IMG/VR virus record: IMGVR_UViG_3300008470_000043
Location: 1-36,302 of that record
Strand: one strand, 5' to 3'
Length of the DNA stretch: 36,302 nt
Source: a virus
This document shows positions 1-8,685 of the stretch, piece by piece. The notes under the pieces were generated by a model. It was not told the origin of the DNA. It ran no database searches and saw nothing but the letters and a program-made list of their open reading frames with translations. A program made the position numbers and the translations under genes. Numbering within the stretch: the stretch's first letter is position 1; the number at the start of each line of letters is the position of its first letter.

Positions 1-390
1 AATTGCGACAGCTCCCACATAAGCATTCTTATCTAGCAACACCGGAGCACGCTCATCCAGCCGATCATACAGGGAGGCGCCGATGTCATTCAGCCACCGA
101 GCGGGGGTAAGCTCATGAGAAACTGATGGGGACATGTGGTGAATCCGGTATATCCCAGTCTGCGTCAACTGCTGGAGGACACTCACGATCAGCTCTTGTG
201 CTATGGCCACTAATTCGTCCGCAACGGAAGGCACTGCGTCGACAGTAATCTTGACTATTGCGTCAACCACCGTCCCGAGAGTTTCTAAACCCTTAGCCAG
301 TGTGGGCACGGTCTTATCGAGTATGTCTGCTATCTCCCCTATTTCTTGAGGATACATATCCCTGGGGTTGAACTTTTGCCATTCAGCCAT
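1..390 (-). CDS. Putative baseplate or tail structural protein, 3' end cut by window edge
   Basis: An open frame runs from an ATG at 390 through position 1 without a stop, giving 130 codons. A good ribosome site (GAGGAG, 8 bases before the ATG) fixes the start, although it lies 52 bases inside the preceding gene. The visible protein starts MAEWQKFNPRDMYPQE. It continues as an amphipathic helical region rich in Val, Ala and Leu, with no cysteines and no domain I recognise. Its place after the spike gene and two small genes suggests a baseplate or tail component, but that is positional inference. The rest of the late operon presumably continues beyond the window. Confidence 0.7.
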   Translation of the reverse strand, partial: MAEWQKFNPRDMYPQEIGEIADILDKTVPTLAKGLETLGTVVDAIVKITVDAVPSVADELVAIAQELIVSVLQQLTQTGIYRIHHMSPSVSHELTPARWLNDIGASLYDRLDERAPVLLDKNAYVGAVAI

Positions 391-650
391 GTGTCAATCT
401 CCTCGTTGGGCATTCCATGGACATCTCGCATGGCCACCATAAGAGCCTTGGTCTTCTTGGCAGCATCATACGCCATCTCAGCTGAAAATAGAAAACAGAC
501 CTCGGAGACAAGTTCTAGCCTGTCTCGTATGTTTCCTTTGGCCATAGCAACTTTAATCCTGGCTAGCAGCTCAGTCTTCCATCGCAACATCTCTTCGGGA
601 TCTTTAACGGCACGCAAATGCCTTTCTTGAGGAACTAATGCTTCAGGCAC
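339..650 (-). CDS. Small late-operon protein, unknown
   Basis: A 103-residue protein with a GTG start at 650. The GTG is supported by a strong AGGAGG site a few bases upstream and by the stop of the preceding gene only 10 bases away. The protein is mostly helical and charged, with one Cys in the middle (SEVCFLFSAEM) and one near the C-terminus (GICILKK). I recognise no family. Its position between two putative baseplate genes and the overlap with the next gene show that it belongs to the late structural operon. It may be a minor virion or assembly protein. Confidence 0.7.
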   Translation of the reverse strand: MPEALVPQERHLRAVKDPEEMLRWKTELLARIKVAMAKGNIRDRLELVSEVCFLFSAEMAYDAAKKTKALMVAMRDVHGMPNEEIDTWLNGKSSTPGICILKK

Positions 651-660
651 AGGGAACCTC

Positions 661-1152
661 CTAGAGGATCAATAAGGGTGTCGAGGCTGCTGGAGGAATG
701 ACGACGTTGTTCTGCCATCCCGCCAAATACACATAAATTGCTTCTGCTACCGCTGCTGCCGTATTCATCCCAGCAGCACCCGATTTGAACAAGGGAATTA
801 GCACTGCCGAGAGAGAAGTAGGCACCGCCGATAAGGGAAAGGGTGGAGGCGAGGCCACTGCCGGTGCGGTGACCGTAAAAATAGAAGTGGAACACATAGC
901 AGCCAACCCAGCTTCGATAGCAAGGGCAGCGGTAGAAGCAGTCCCTCCTGGAACACCCAGAGAAGCCATGGGTCCATAGGTAACACCTGGTACGAACACC
1001 GGGGCAGCAGCCACTTCGAATCCTGCTACTCGTGCGTTCTTCCAGAAGTCCTCTATCAGGTCGCATGTATCGGTATAGGAGTCAGGACGTTCCACTTCCC
1101 ACAGAGCAACCAGGTCAGAAATAAACTTCGCTTTTTGTGCAAGTAACGCCAT
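661..1152 (-). CDS. Late-operon protein with hydrophobic Ala/Pro-rich body, unknown
   Basis: A 163-residue protein whose ATG at 1152 shares one base with the TGA of the spike gene (TGATG), so translation is probably coupled. The first 50 residues are charged and helical. From about residue 50 it becomes rich in Ala, Val, Pro, Gly and Ser with very few charges, ending in PLLIL. This composition resembles small baseplate or spike-associated proteins coded just after gp5/VgrG-like spikes in contractile systems. I see no PAAR motif and cannot assign it to a family. A spike-tip or spike-chaperone role is only a guess from position. Confidence 0.7.
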   Translation of the reverse strand: MALLAQKAKFISDLVALWEVERPDSYTDTCDLIEDFWKNARVAGFEVAAAPVFVPGVTYGPMASLGVPGGTASTAALAIEAGLAAMCSTSIFTVTAPAVASPPPFPLSAVPTSLSAVLIPLFKSGAAGMNTAAAVAEAIYVYLAGWQNNVVIPPAASTPLLIL

Positions 1153-2513
1153 CAGGAAGTTTCCGAATACCCAGAGAGGATGCCCCCAACGGCCTTGCTA
1201 TCAATAGTTAATTGCGACTCCACGAGACCCGCTACGGCTACCGCTGCAGGGTCAGCTGTGCCAGACATACCTGTTCCAGTCGGGTGCATATGCGTCTTCA
1301 TATAGGTCAATATATTGTTCAGTAACAGGATCAGTTGATTCCCGAGCACAATAGGTTCCTTAGGCAATATACCGCTACCCAAGTGAACATTGGGACCCTC
1401 AGCAGGAGCTAATGCGCTCGTCAATTGAATCTGTCCTAGTGCCGGGGTCGGAGGATCTTCTGGTCCAAGAAAAACCTTCCATGTGGACTCATGTGCAATG
1501 GCGGCTAAGGAGGCATCCAAAGTTAAGGAAGCCCCCAACGCTTTTCCCGATACATCCGTAGCCTTCATCTTTACTGTTCCATTGTACCCGTGCATGAGAA
1601 TTGACGGTGGATTTGTGGATACTCCAGGGACACTTAATGAGGAGGAAGCAGAAATGGAAAGGTACTCCATAACCGCCACTTGCATATTGGAACCCGCCAT
1701 TGTGCTCAACTGTCCGGTGAAACTCAAAGCTCCATTACCCAAACTGCTCACACGGTATTCACCATCTAGATTGAGTTCATAAAGACCTTCCCAGTTACCC
1801 GTAAAGTTCTTCCCCGTCTGCGTTACCGTTGTGTAAGTCTCAGCTACGTTGCCCACGAATTGGTTCTCCGTCAATCCGTCGACCTGCTGCTTCTTGTTAC
1901 CCATGATCAATTCATCACGGGCACCCACCCGAACGTTCTGGACACCCATAACCAGTCTTCGGTTGTTGGCGATGCAGACTTCCTCGACACTCCCATCAGA
2001 GAACATTTCCAATCTGGAACCGGAGAAGTGTGCCAATTGAACTCGCTCGGCAGAAGGCGTGGCATCAAATTCTAGGAGGGAGCCGTCATACCCCTGAATG
2101 GACCGGACATGGCCGTAGGTTCCCTCGAACTGCGAAGGGGATGTGTTGCCCATGTCTCGAACAGCGTAGTCCATGACGTCCGGCTCAGCCCGTGCGTGCT
2201 TAGGAGCAGTGCTGACACCCTCTCGAATAGGCCAGGGTCCTGCCGACCAGAGTGGAGAAGAGGTGTCACCACCTTCGAATTCAATCCAAACGTAGTCACC
2301 TTTTGCAGGAAGCCAGGTGTCCCCTACGTTTTTACCGCCACCGGTTAGGGTTAGGGGGAATGCCCAACCTAAGGATTCTTCTGACCCCATGACCACGGGA
2401 ACGATGGCTTTAATCCGAAAAAGATTTTTGGGATCTTGGTTGTCATCCACAACACCTCGATATTTACCGAAGTACCTACCAGAGAACCGGTCTTCGAATT
2501 CGTAGATATTCAT
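1152..2513 (-). CDS. Baseplate central spike, gp5/VgrG-like
   Basis: A 453-residue protein. Residues of about 15-100 look like the gp5 OB-fold domain (YRGVVDDNQDP, then GWAFPLTLTGG, then GDYVWIEFEGGDTSSPLWSAG), which forms the collar of the membrane-piercing spike in T4-like phages and type VI systems. After that the sequence is Gly/Ser/Asn-rich and beta-strand-like, consistent with a trimeric beta-helix needle. A histidine-containing stretch (KTHMHPTGTG) lies near the C-terminus. I see no lysozyme domain. The start shares one base with the stop of the gpD-like gene (TAATG). The order hub then spike is usual in contractile tails. Confidence 0.85.
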   Translation of the reverse strand: MNIYEFEDRFSGRYFGKYRGVVDDNQDPKNLFRIKAIVPVVMGSEESLGWAFPLTLTGGGKNVGDTWLPAKGDYVWIEFEGGDTSSPLWSAGPWPIREGVSTAPKHARAEPDVMDYAVRDMGNTSPSQFEGTYGHVRSIQGYDGSLLEFDATPSAERVQLAHFSGSRLEMFSDGSVEEVCIANNRRLVMGVQNVRVGARDELIMGNKKQQVDGLTENQFVGNVAETYTTVTQTGKNFTGNWEGLYELNLDGEYRVSSLGNGALSFTGQLSTMAGSNMQVAVMEYLSISASSSLSVPGVSTNPPSILMHGYNGTVKMKATDVSGKALGASLTLDASLAAIAHESTWKVFLGPEDPPTPALGQIQLTSALAPAEGPNVHLGSGILPKEPIVLGNQLILLLNNILTYMKTHMHPTGTGMSGTADPAAVAVAGLVESQLTIDSKAVGGILSGYSETS

Positions 2514-3988
2514 TACACGTTTTTCCCATCGACCTTTTTAATTATCTTGGTAGTCCAGGTAACGGTGTCTGCAACCACATCGGTTTGGGTGCTAATCTTA
2601 GTGGGAGGCGCCTCACCAGAATCCGAAGGACCCATCGCGGAAGTGCCACCAAAAATAATACTCTGTATGCGTGCATACGCTCTTACCTGCTGTTGGATCT
2701 CGAAATTCCTACCTGCCTTGGACTGCTTAAAAGATCGCTTGATGGTCTTCAGAGAAGTTGCGAAGCCCCCGTTGCTGTAGCTCTGAGTAACCTCGGTAAC
2801 ATGGTGTTTACCTGAGAAACGCTCACCTACCCCAGTCACTTGAACAGCCATGCTGGACCGGTACATCATTGAGGCAATTGTAGGAACCAGTGTACCCTCA
2901 ATAAGCTCGGTAGTGCCTAGGATAACACCCGCTTGTTCATCCTTTTTCTTATCATCTCCAGGGGGACTGGCTGTTTCTTCCGCGTCTTCATCTTTATCCC
3001 CGCCGTCAGGCTTTGTGTTTTCTTCTGCATAGATGTGTTTCCACTCAACCCTATCGGCACCTAGATTAGTCGTAGCGATTGTCTTGGTTGTCTTTGTCTT
3101 AGTGTCCGACTTCTTTTCCTGGTCGTCACCTTCTTGTCCTGCCTTGATCCCCATGATGTCGGCTAACCCAGGGATGACATCCACGAGGGTGTTCCGAGTT
3201 GATTTCCAAGCTGCTGCGCCCAGCTTCTTTGCGTCCTCTAGAGCAGCGTCAGCAATAGATTGTGAGGCCTTTCCGTCTAGGTCAATGTCTTCTGCGGATT
3301 GTGCTGCCCCTTTTCGCTTTCCCTTATTCTGAAATTTGACCGCAAAATTGAAGGTGCGAAGAGAAGACCCATTAGACTTGTAGGAGAGTAACGGTACTAG
3401 AGCCTGCTTGCCAGTAAAGTCCAAGCTGTTCGGGCGTCTAAAATAAAGCGTGTTTCCCTCAAGACCCCAGACGTACCCATATTTAGTAGCCAATTTCTGG
3501 AGTATCGCGGCATCCGTGGTGTTTGATTGAATGAGCGGGCTATCATCATCAAATAACATATCTGACAGGCTCTCGATTTCGAACCCTAAGCCATGCTCTT
3601 CCGCTATTTTTCGAATGATGTTCACGGGCTTCCCCAGATGCTTCCGGCGTTTCTGCTTCTTATTCATCTTATGCGATAAATCTTGAAACTTAACGGTCAA
3701 CCTAGGTACACCGTCGTCCCCTCCCACGAAGGAATATGATTTGACGATGAAGGGTCCCCGAGGCATCGCCTCAGCCGTCCACCCCAACAAGAAAGTGAAA
3801 CGTCGCCCCTTCTTGAAAACGTTGGCATTTGTGAAGGTGTAGTCAACATCCTCAATCACGAACGATCCATCCGTGGCTTTCTTCTCACGGTCGGTGAAAG
3901 TTAAGCTCAGTATCTTCCGAATAGAGTCGTCCGAAAGCCTGTTACCTGCGACCCACATGGCCAACATCGGTGTCCGGACAGAAAGCAT
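2513..3988 (-). CDS. Baseplate hub protein, phage late control gene D family
   Basis: A 491-residue protein with the N-terminal pattern of gpD/gp27-like hubs: an early beta domain with FTDREKKATDGSFVIEDVDYTF, then RFTFLLGWTAE and PFIVKSYSF. Next comes a VNIIRKIAEEHGL segment and ATKYGYVWGLEGNTLYFRRP, which is typical of the second barrel. A long, charged, low-complexity insertion (about residues 290-350, rich in Lys, Asp and Glu) is unusual. The family forms the trimeric hub joining the tail tube to the spike. The ATG directly follows the LysM gene stop (TAAATG), and the stop overlaps the spike start. Confidence 0.85.
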   Translation of the reverse strand: MLSVRTPMLAMWVAGNRLSDDSIRKILSLTFTDREKKATDGSFVIEDVDYTFTNANVFKKGRRFTFLLGWTAEAMPRGPFIVKSYSFVGGDDGVPRLTVKFQDLSHKMNKKQKRRKHLGKPVNIIRKIAEEHGLGFEIESLSDMLFDDDSPLIQSNTTDAAILQKLATKYGYVWGLEGNTLYFRRPNSLDFTGKQALVPLLSYKSNGSSLRTFNFAVKFQNKGKRKGAAQSAEDIDLDGKASQSIADAALEDAKKLGAAAWKSTRNTLVDVIPGLADIMGIKAGQEGDDQEKKSDTKTKTTKTIATTNLGADRVEWKHIYAEENTKPDGGDKDEDAEETASPPGDDKKKDEQAGVILGTTELIEGTLVPTIASMMYRSSMAVQVTGVGERFSGKHHVTEVTQSYSNGGFATSLKTIKRSFKQSKAGRNFEIQQQVRAYARIQSIIFGGTSAMGPSDSGEAPPTKISTQTDVVADTVTWTTKIIKKVDGKNV

Positions 3989-4288
3989 TTAATTCATCTC
4001 CGCATATACGAAGGAAGGGAGGACAATTTCTGTCCCCGCTTCGAGGTCTAGTGGCCAGAAGACTTGCGGGTTTGCGTCGGCAATCACATACCACTTATTG
4101 GCGTCCCCGTACTTAGCAAAGGCCAGAGACTCCATAGTGTCTCCTGCCAAAACCTTGTACTGGATGAACCCATACCTTGTCTCAACGGTGGTTTCCCGTA
4201 AAGGGGGGTGCGACTCAACAGAACCATCGTAGGCAGTGCTCTGGATGTATTCTTCTAACCGGTACCTGGAGCCTTGAAAAAGCGTCAT
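3989..4288 (-). CDS. LysM-domain baseplate/tail protein (gpX or gp53-like)
   Basis: A 99-residue protein. Its second half is a LysM-like domain (YKVLAGDTMESLAFAKYGD, then WYVIADANPQVFWPLDLEAG and IVLPS). Such small LysM proteins (P2 gpX, the LysM part of T4 gp53-like proteins) are found beside hub genes of contractile tails and bind inside the baseplate or to peptidoglycan. I chose the ATG at 4288 because GAGGT lies 7 bases upstream and it directly follows the previous stop (TAAAATG). A longer start at 4318 would overlap the previous gene. Confidence 0.85.
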   Translation of the reverse strand: MTLFQGSRYRLEEYIQSTAYDGSVESHPPLRETTVETRYGFIQYKVLAGDTMESLAFAKYGDANKWYVIADANPQVFWPLDLEAGTEIVLPSFVYAEMN

Positions 4289-4289
4289 T

Positions 4290-4820
4290 TTAATACCTCG
4301 ATAAAACTCGGTTATCAAGCAACGCCTGGTACTGAAGCTGCGTTCTTGAGCGTCCTAGATAAACAGTCTTAATGGCCAGCTTTACTGTGGCTCGGATGGG
4401 GATCAAGCCCCGTGTTCGTTTGGTAACGAGACAGTCGTACTTCGTTACCACCCCCTCCCAAGCATCCGGACCAATACTAATGATCGCCTTGGGGGGAGCT
4501 ACGAATTGCCCCAAGCCATCCACGAAAGGCTGGGCATCCTGCCGAGCGAAGGATTCTAAGAAAGCTCGCTGAGGGCCGATACCCACCTGGGCGTGGTGCC
4601 AACTTTCTGTAGCGTCCAAAAGCAACTGGAGGTCTATTGTGTCGTTCGAAATAGTGTTGAACACCGCCGTGGGGCCTGTCGAACCCGGTGGCTCAATCAT
4701 GGTATATTTGGGGGTGACTCCGTGGTTGTCAGTTGTAGGATTGTACTGAAAGTACATAAGGTCTTCCAGCGAATCGTTTATGACACGGCCTATCCACCCT
4801 TTTCGTACTCTGGGGCTCAT
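4290..4820 (-). CDS. Baseplate/tail tube-associated protein, contractile-injection-system type
   Basis: A 176-residue protein encoded between the tape measure and the LysM protein. The N-terminus (RVINDSLEDLMYFQYNPTTD) and the later segments VFNTISNDTIDLQLLLDATES and VKLAIKTVYLG resemble the N-terminal domain of tube-initiator or peptidoglycan-binding-linked tail proteins of contractile injection systems (Afp7-like, XkdP-like). The match is by eye only. In such systems this protein sits between tube and hub. The start overlaps the tape measure stop by four bases (ATGA). Confidence 0.75.
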   Translation of the reverse strand: MSPRVRKGWIGRVINDSLEDLMYFQYNPTTDNHGVTPKYTMIEPPGSTGPTAVFNTISNDTIDLQLLLDATESWHHAQVGIGPQRAFLESFARQDAQPFVDGLGQFVAPPKAIISIGPDAWEGVVTKYDCLVTKRTRGLIPIRATVKLAIKTVYLGRSRTQLQYQALLDNRVLSRY

Positions 4821-7657
4821 GGTTGGTAGCTCGTTTCAAAGTTGGCGTCGAAGAATTCTTGGACCATGGTTTTTGCAAGTGTCCGAGCGTTCTCGTCATT
4901 AACCGCACCGTTCACAGTGATATTAACGTTCTCAACAACAGCACCAGCTGACTTACCACCAATACCGCCGACCATTGAACCAGCGGCGCCAAGAGCTGGA
5001 GAAGGTGTTCCCCTAGTGATCGTATCCGGACTATTCCACTCATCAATAGCGGGCCTTTCCGTTCTTCTCCCAGTCCTCGCTAGGGTAGCTTGCCGCATAG
5101 TGCCCTGGTTAACCCGGTGGTCAAATTCATCGCTGTAGGCAGCACGCTCTTGCGGGGTACTGAAGGGGGAAGCCGCTGCTGCCCCCAATCTTGCCAGCGT
5201 GTCGCCCCCAAGGTCAGGTGTACCGACTCTGTGTATTAGACCGGCTTGTTCTGCCTTAACCCTGGCATTAAGAGCTGACCCCATCCCAAGGGCCAACTTG
5301 ACCAGCGCCCACAATGCTTTTAGTTGGTTCTTTGCGTGCTCTAGGAAACCACTAAAACCGTTCGTAAAACCATCCTTGAACCAATTAGCTACACCGTAAC
5401 CGAACTCGGTTATCACCAGGCCCATTTTAGCTTTTTTAACAGCCCATGCATCCACCCAACCCCACAGGGAAAGGCCCAGCTGGTCACCGACATCCGTCGC
5501 CAGACTCATCAGGTATGCATAACCGGCGATCGCGGCAGCAATGGCAACGGCAACCGCAAATATTTTAACATTAGCTATCAGGCCGGCGGTACCGAGAGCT
5601 AGCATCTTAGTCGTAGCCACAGCTGTCTGAGCTGCGAAGTTGACCATGTATCCAACAAGGACAGCGCCGATTAGGTTGCCGAGTATTTCTAAAGCCCTAG
5701 TGTAGCCAGAAATATCCTTAGGGTCAGCTACCTGTGCGAATAGGCCTATCACTTCCATGAGGGATAAGAACCCGTAAGCCACGACCCCAAGGATATTCTT
5801 TATGTGCCCCCAGAAAAACGTAAATGTCTGTCCGATACCCCTGAATATTTTAGTGAAGAAACCCTTGAATTGCAGAAGAGAGACAACAATATTCTTCAAA
5901 CCATGCTTATCGAGAGTCTTGAAAAGAAGCGTGCTGTTGGGACCGCCCTTACCATCCCACCATTCAATGACACCTTGGACGACCAATTTGATCATCCTGA
6001 AGTTATGTCGGAAACGCTTAGCCATCGTATCAGAACTGTTAGTGACCCAGCTAACCGCACCAACGATGGCGAGCACTCCCACAAGAATCACACCCAACCA
6101 AACAGCGGGAACTATTAGACCCACCAACCCCGACTTTAGGGCTGTAAATGCAAGTGTGATCGCTCCTGCAAAACCTCCCACACCTAACGCTGGACCCAGA
6201 ACCTGTGTGAAGAATAATATTCCGCCTAACCCGAGGAGTGCCAACCCAGAAGCAGTCGCCAGCGCCCCCAATGCCGAAGTGACTATCATCAAGGTTTTCG
6301 TCAGTATCGGATTAGCTTCTGTGATGGAGAGGATAGTATTTAAGAATTCTTTCCACACTGTGAGAGCTTTGGACACGATGCCCATAGTTGACTTACCGAA
6401 GATAGTGGCGATGGTCAGCTTAGAACCTTCAATCAGCTTTGCAATACCTTCTGCAGTAGCAAGGTAGGCGTCTTCCGCTTCTTTCGAAGATCCTGTGGAA
6501 TCAGCAACCGAAGCTGATAGTTCCAGCATCATCTTCTTGGCGCTTTTACCCTCAGTGGTGAGCTTATTGAGCATCAAGATCATGGCGCCAGCTTTTTGCC
6601 CGAACACCCCCGTGAGGCCTTCTAGAGCCTTCTTATCACCACCTTTAGCCAAGAGAGTTTGATACTCCCCGAGAGCTTCCGCTAAGACCACATTGATGTC
6701 TCGGATTTTCCCGGCCTCATCAAACAGGTCAACTCTCATCTGCTGGAAGGAGATCATCCTTCTCCGTAACTCTGACGGATCTAACTCCATGAACTCCTGC
6801 TTAGTCGTGAGTCCCTTCTTAGTCATAAAGTTGCTGATTATCCGTTCATTCCCGATCAGCTTGTTGGACAGGATCGCTACGGATTCACCGGCTTGAGCAG
6901 CTTGCATACCTCCGGCCTTCATGACACCTCCCAAAGCCATCATCGTGGACATACTGGATTGCATCAAAAGCGGAGCTGCGCGAAGGGAGTTCAAGAACGG
7001 AGCCATATGCTCCCAACTCAGGGCTGTCGTTCGAGTAGCGTTGGCCATGGTGTCCATGACCTGCTGAAAAGAAACGCTCTCACTACCAAATTTCTTGATG
7101 GCTGACACCGAGGCTCTAACTGCAGTGTTCATATCTATCAGACCGCCAGCACCCGTAACCATTTGAATGGTCATCGGGAGCAGCTTCAAGGCTTCGTTGG
7201 TATCCAAACCAGCTGTCCTAAGTTGCCTGAACGCTTCCGCAGCACTTGTGGGCGTTTCTATAGTCTTGAGACCAAGGTCTAACATCTCCTTGGTCAGAAA
7301 CTTCATATCGGCGCCAGTTGCCTTAGTCGCAAACTGAACGCGACTCATCGCTGCCTCGAAACCCATGGCCGTAGTGGTAGCGTGAGCGGTCAGACCCATC
7401 ATCTTCTTACCCACAAAGGACAGTGCAAACCCAGCAGTAGCCAAACTAGCCGAGGCTTGCATTGCACTTTTTTGGAGTTTCTTTACAGACTGCTCAGTTT
7501 CACCTACAGCACGGGCAGTCCTTCGGGCAGTGACCTTGATCTTATCCATGGACCGATTGGCCAGGGTGGCCCCGGTAGCGACTCCGGAGGCGTCAAGCCT
7601 TACGAAAATTCCATATAGTGCTCGACTACCACCTGATCCACTTGGGGCAAAAGCCAT
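4817..7657 (-). CDS. Tail tape measure protein
   Basis: A 946-residue protein. The N-terminal 450 residues resemble the TP901/minor-tail tape-measure core: coiled-coil start, then SAAEAFRQLRTAGLDTNEALKLLP, then TALSWEHMAPFLNSLRAAPLLMQSS. The middle has several long hydrophobic segments (about residues 450-530 and 640-710) as in most tape measures. The C-terminus is Gly-rich and ends in a helical segment. The protein sets tail length and is ejected with DNA; at the usual 0.15 nm per residue it suggests a tail near 140 nm. It follows the frameshifted chaperone gene and starts at ATG 7657, just after that frame's stop at 7665. Confidence 0.92.
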   Translation of the reverse strand: MAFAPSGSGGSRALYGIFVRLDASGVATGATLANRSMDKIKVTARRTARAVGETEQSVKKLQKSAMQASASLATAGFALSFVGKKMMGLTAHATTTAMGFEAAMSRVQFATKATGADMKFLTKEMLDLGLKTIETPTSAAEAFRQLRTAGLDTNEALKLLPMTIQMVTGAGGLIDMNTAVRASVSAIKKFGSESVSFQQVMDTMANATRTTALSWEHMAPFLNSLRAAPLLMQSSMSTMMALGGVMKAGGMQAAQAGESVAILSNKLIGNERIISNFMTKKGLTTKQEFMELDPSELRRRMISFQQMRVDLFDEAGKIRDINVVLAEALGEYQTLLAKGGDKKALEGLTGVFGQKAGAMILMLNKLTTEGKSAKKMMLELSASVADSTGSSKEAEDAYLATAEGIAKLIEGSKLTIATIFGKSTMGIVSKALTVWKEFLNTILSITEANPILTKTLMIVTSALGALATASGLALLGLGGILFFTQVLGPALGVGGFAGAITLAFTALKSGLVGLIVPAVWLGVILVGVLAIVGAVSWVTNSSDTMAKRFRHNFRMIKLVVQGVIEWWDGKGGPNSTLLFKTLDKHGLKNIVVSLLQFKGFFTKIFRGIGQTFTFFWGHIKNILGVVAYGFLSLMEVIGLFAQVADPKDISGYTRALEILGNLIGAVLVGYMVNFAAQTAVATTKMLALGTAGLIANVKIFAVAVAIAAAIAGYAYLMSLATDVGDQLGLSLWGWVDAWAVKKAKMGLVITEFGYGVANWFKDGFTNGFSGFLEHAKNQLKALWALVKLALGMGSALNARVKAEQAGLIHRVGTPDLGGDTLARLGAAAASPFSTPQERAAYSDEFDHRVNQGTMRQATLARTGRRTERPAIDEWNSPDTITRGTPSPALGAAGSMVGGIGGKSAGAVVENVNITVNGAVNDENARTLAKTMVQEFFDANFETSYQP

Positions 7658-7664
7658 ACTAACC

Positions 7665-8635
7665 TCACTTCTGATTTTGACGCCGGTCTTCTTCCACGAT
7701 TAACTCGCAGTAGTCCACCCGGCGCTTATTTGGAAGGCGGAGTATCTCCAGCTCCGTCCACCCATAGGTACTAGCTATGAGATGGATTTGCTGGGTCAGG
7801 CCAGTTAGTACTTCGTCTCCGTGCCCCGCCTTCCACCGAAAAAAGATGTCAAATCGACATTTATGTCAAATTTCTTACCGCAGGTACATTTTACAATTTT
7901 CCACTGTCGAAGGCCAGGAAGCTCGGATTGAAGAATTTGAGCGAGGTACCTACGATCTCTAGATTTGAGGGTTCGCATGGATTCCCTATCCACTTCTTCC
8001 AGGTCACCTAGGGAAGTGATGCAAGCTGCAAACATGGCGTCAAAGACAACGGCTGCATTGTCGCCCAGTTCTCCCGCCAACTCTTGGTCCTTACCCGTAG
8101 GAAAACGCAATGTTCCTTCGTGGTAAACCTTGACCACGCCTTTTTCAACAACCCGCAAACCAGCCGGAAGAGTGAAGGCAATTTCCATCTTGTCGTCTTC
8201 CGGCCACTCAACGACATCGAGATCCGCAAACTTAACCTCCTCTTCCCACACAGCCTCACACCTGGGACACTGCCCAGCCATTAGAGCTTCGGTGTCCCCA
8301 CCGAGTTGGAAGATCTTCGACAGAAGGAAATCCCGGTCAACAACCGTCAGCTTACGGGCTAGGGAACGGTCAAACATCTTGTCCGGATTCTGCTTCTGTT
8401 TGAGGTGCCCTTCGACTTCTTGGATACAACGGTTGAGAATCAACGACACCGCTTTGGCGCCGTTGTTTCCAGACTTTTTGCTTGCAATATTGTGATCGTC
8501 AATACCGGACATTTCGTCGATAACAACGTTCCTATACCGCGTACCGTCGATCTCCAAACCTACCGGCAACCTGACGGTATCAGAGACATCATTGTTAGAG
8601 GATTCTTGGGCATCTTCTTGGGGGTCATCGATCAT
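7665..8635 (-). CDS. Tail assembly chaperone, -1 frameshift fusion product (G-T type)
   Basis: This is the predicted long product: 266 codons of the zero frame up to TTC at 7840-7838, then a -1 slip and 57 more codons in the -1 frame from CGG at 7838 to TGA at 7667-7665, about 323 residues in all. The extension includes QQIHLIASTYGWTELEIL and RRVDYCELIVEED, a pattern often seen in short genes before the tape measure of contractile phages. The -1 frame has an upstream stop and no ATG or GTG before the slippery site, so it has no start of its own. Lambda G/GT and P2 E/E' use the same arrangement. Not tested experimentally. Confidence 0.72.
7805..8635 (-). CDS. Tail assembly chaperone, zero-frame product with zinc-binding Cys pairs
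   Basis: A 276-residue acidic protein starting at ATG 8635 with AGGAG upstream. It has an N-terminal beta region (VRLPVGLEIDGTRYRNVVIDEM) and a helical centre. CPRC at residues 123-126 and CTC at 250-252 could bind one zinc. Similar proteins with a C-terminal metal site are found between tube and tape measure genes in contractile phages and injection systems, and are related or analogous to T4 baseplate/tail chaperones; the exact family is uncertain. The last residues after codon 266 are replaced in the frameshift product. Confidence 0.8.
   Translation of the reverse strand: MIDDPQEDAQESSNNDVSDTVRLPVGLEIDGTRYRNVVIDEMSGIDDHNIASKKSGNNGAKAVSLILNRCIQEVEGHLKQKQNPDKMFDRSLARKLTVVDRDFLLSKIFQLGGDTEALMAGQCPRCEAVWEEEVKFADLDVVEWPEDDKMEIAFTLPAGLRVVEKGVVKVYHEGTLRFPTGKDQELAGELGDNAAVVFDAMFAACITSLGDLEEVDRESMRTLKSRDRRYLAQILQSELPGLRQWKIVKCTCGKKFDINVDLTSFFGGRRGTETKY
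7838..7844 (-). other. Slippery heptamer for programmed -1 frameshift
   Basis: On the minus strand the sequence reads T TTT TTC in the zero frame of the tail chaperone gene. It fits the X XXY YYZ rule for -1 slippage. Eleven zero-frame codons remain before the stop at 7805, while the -1 frame is open for 58 codons to 7665. No strong stem-loop directly downstream was obvious by eye. Confidence 0.72.
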
Positions 8636-8685
8636 GTCGTTACTCCTGTTATGACTACTGCCATGTTTCTAGGGCTTTGGTCTGT

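Noticed and set aside
635-1066. Second minus-strand frame of 143 codons overlapping the gene at 661-1152
   Set aside because: It lacks a ribosome site and is rich in Cys, Ser and Trp in a random-looking order. The other frame is coupled to the spike gene.
5802-6467. Plus-strand open frame of 221 codons inside the tape measure gene
   Set aside because: It is the reverse side of a well-supported gene, has low-complexity Pro/Thr/Ser content, and no ribosome site or recognisable motif.
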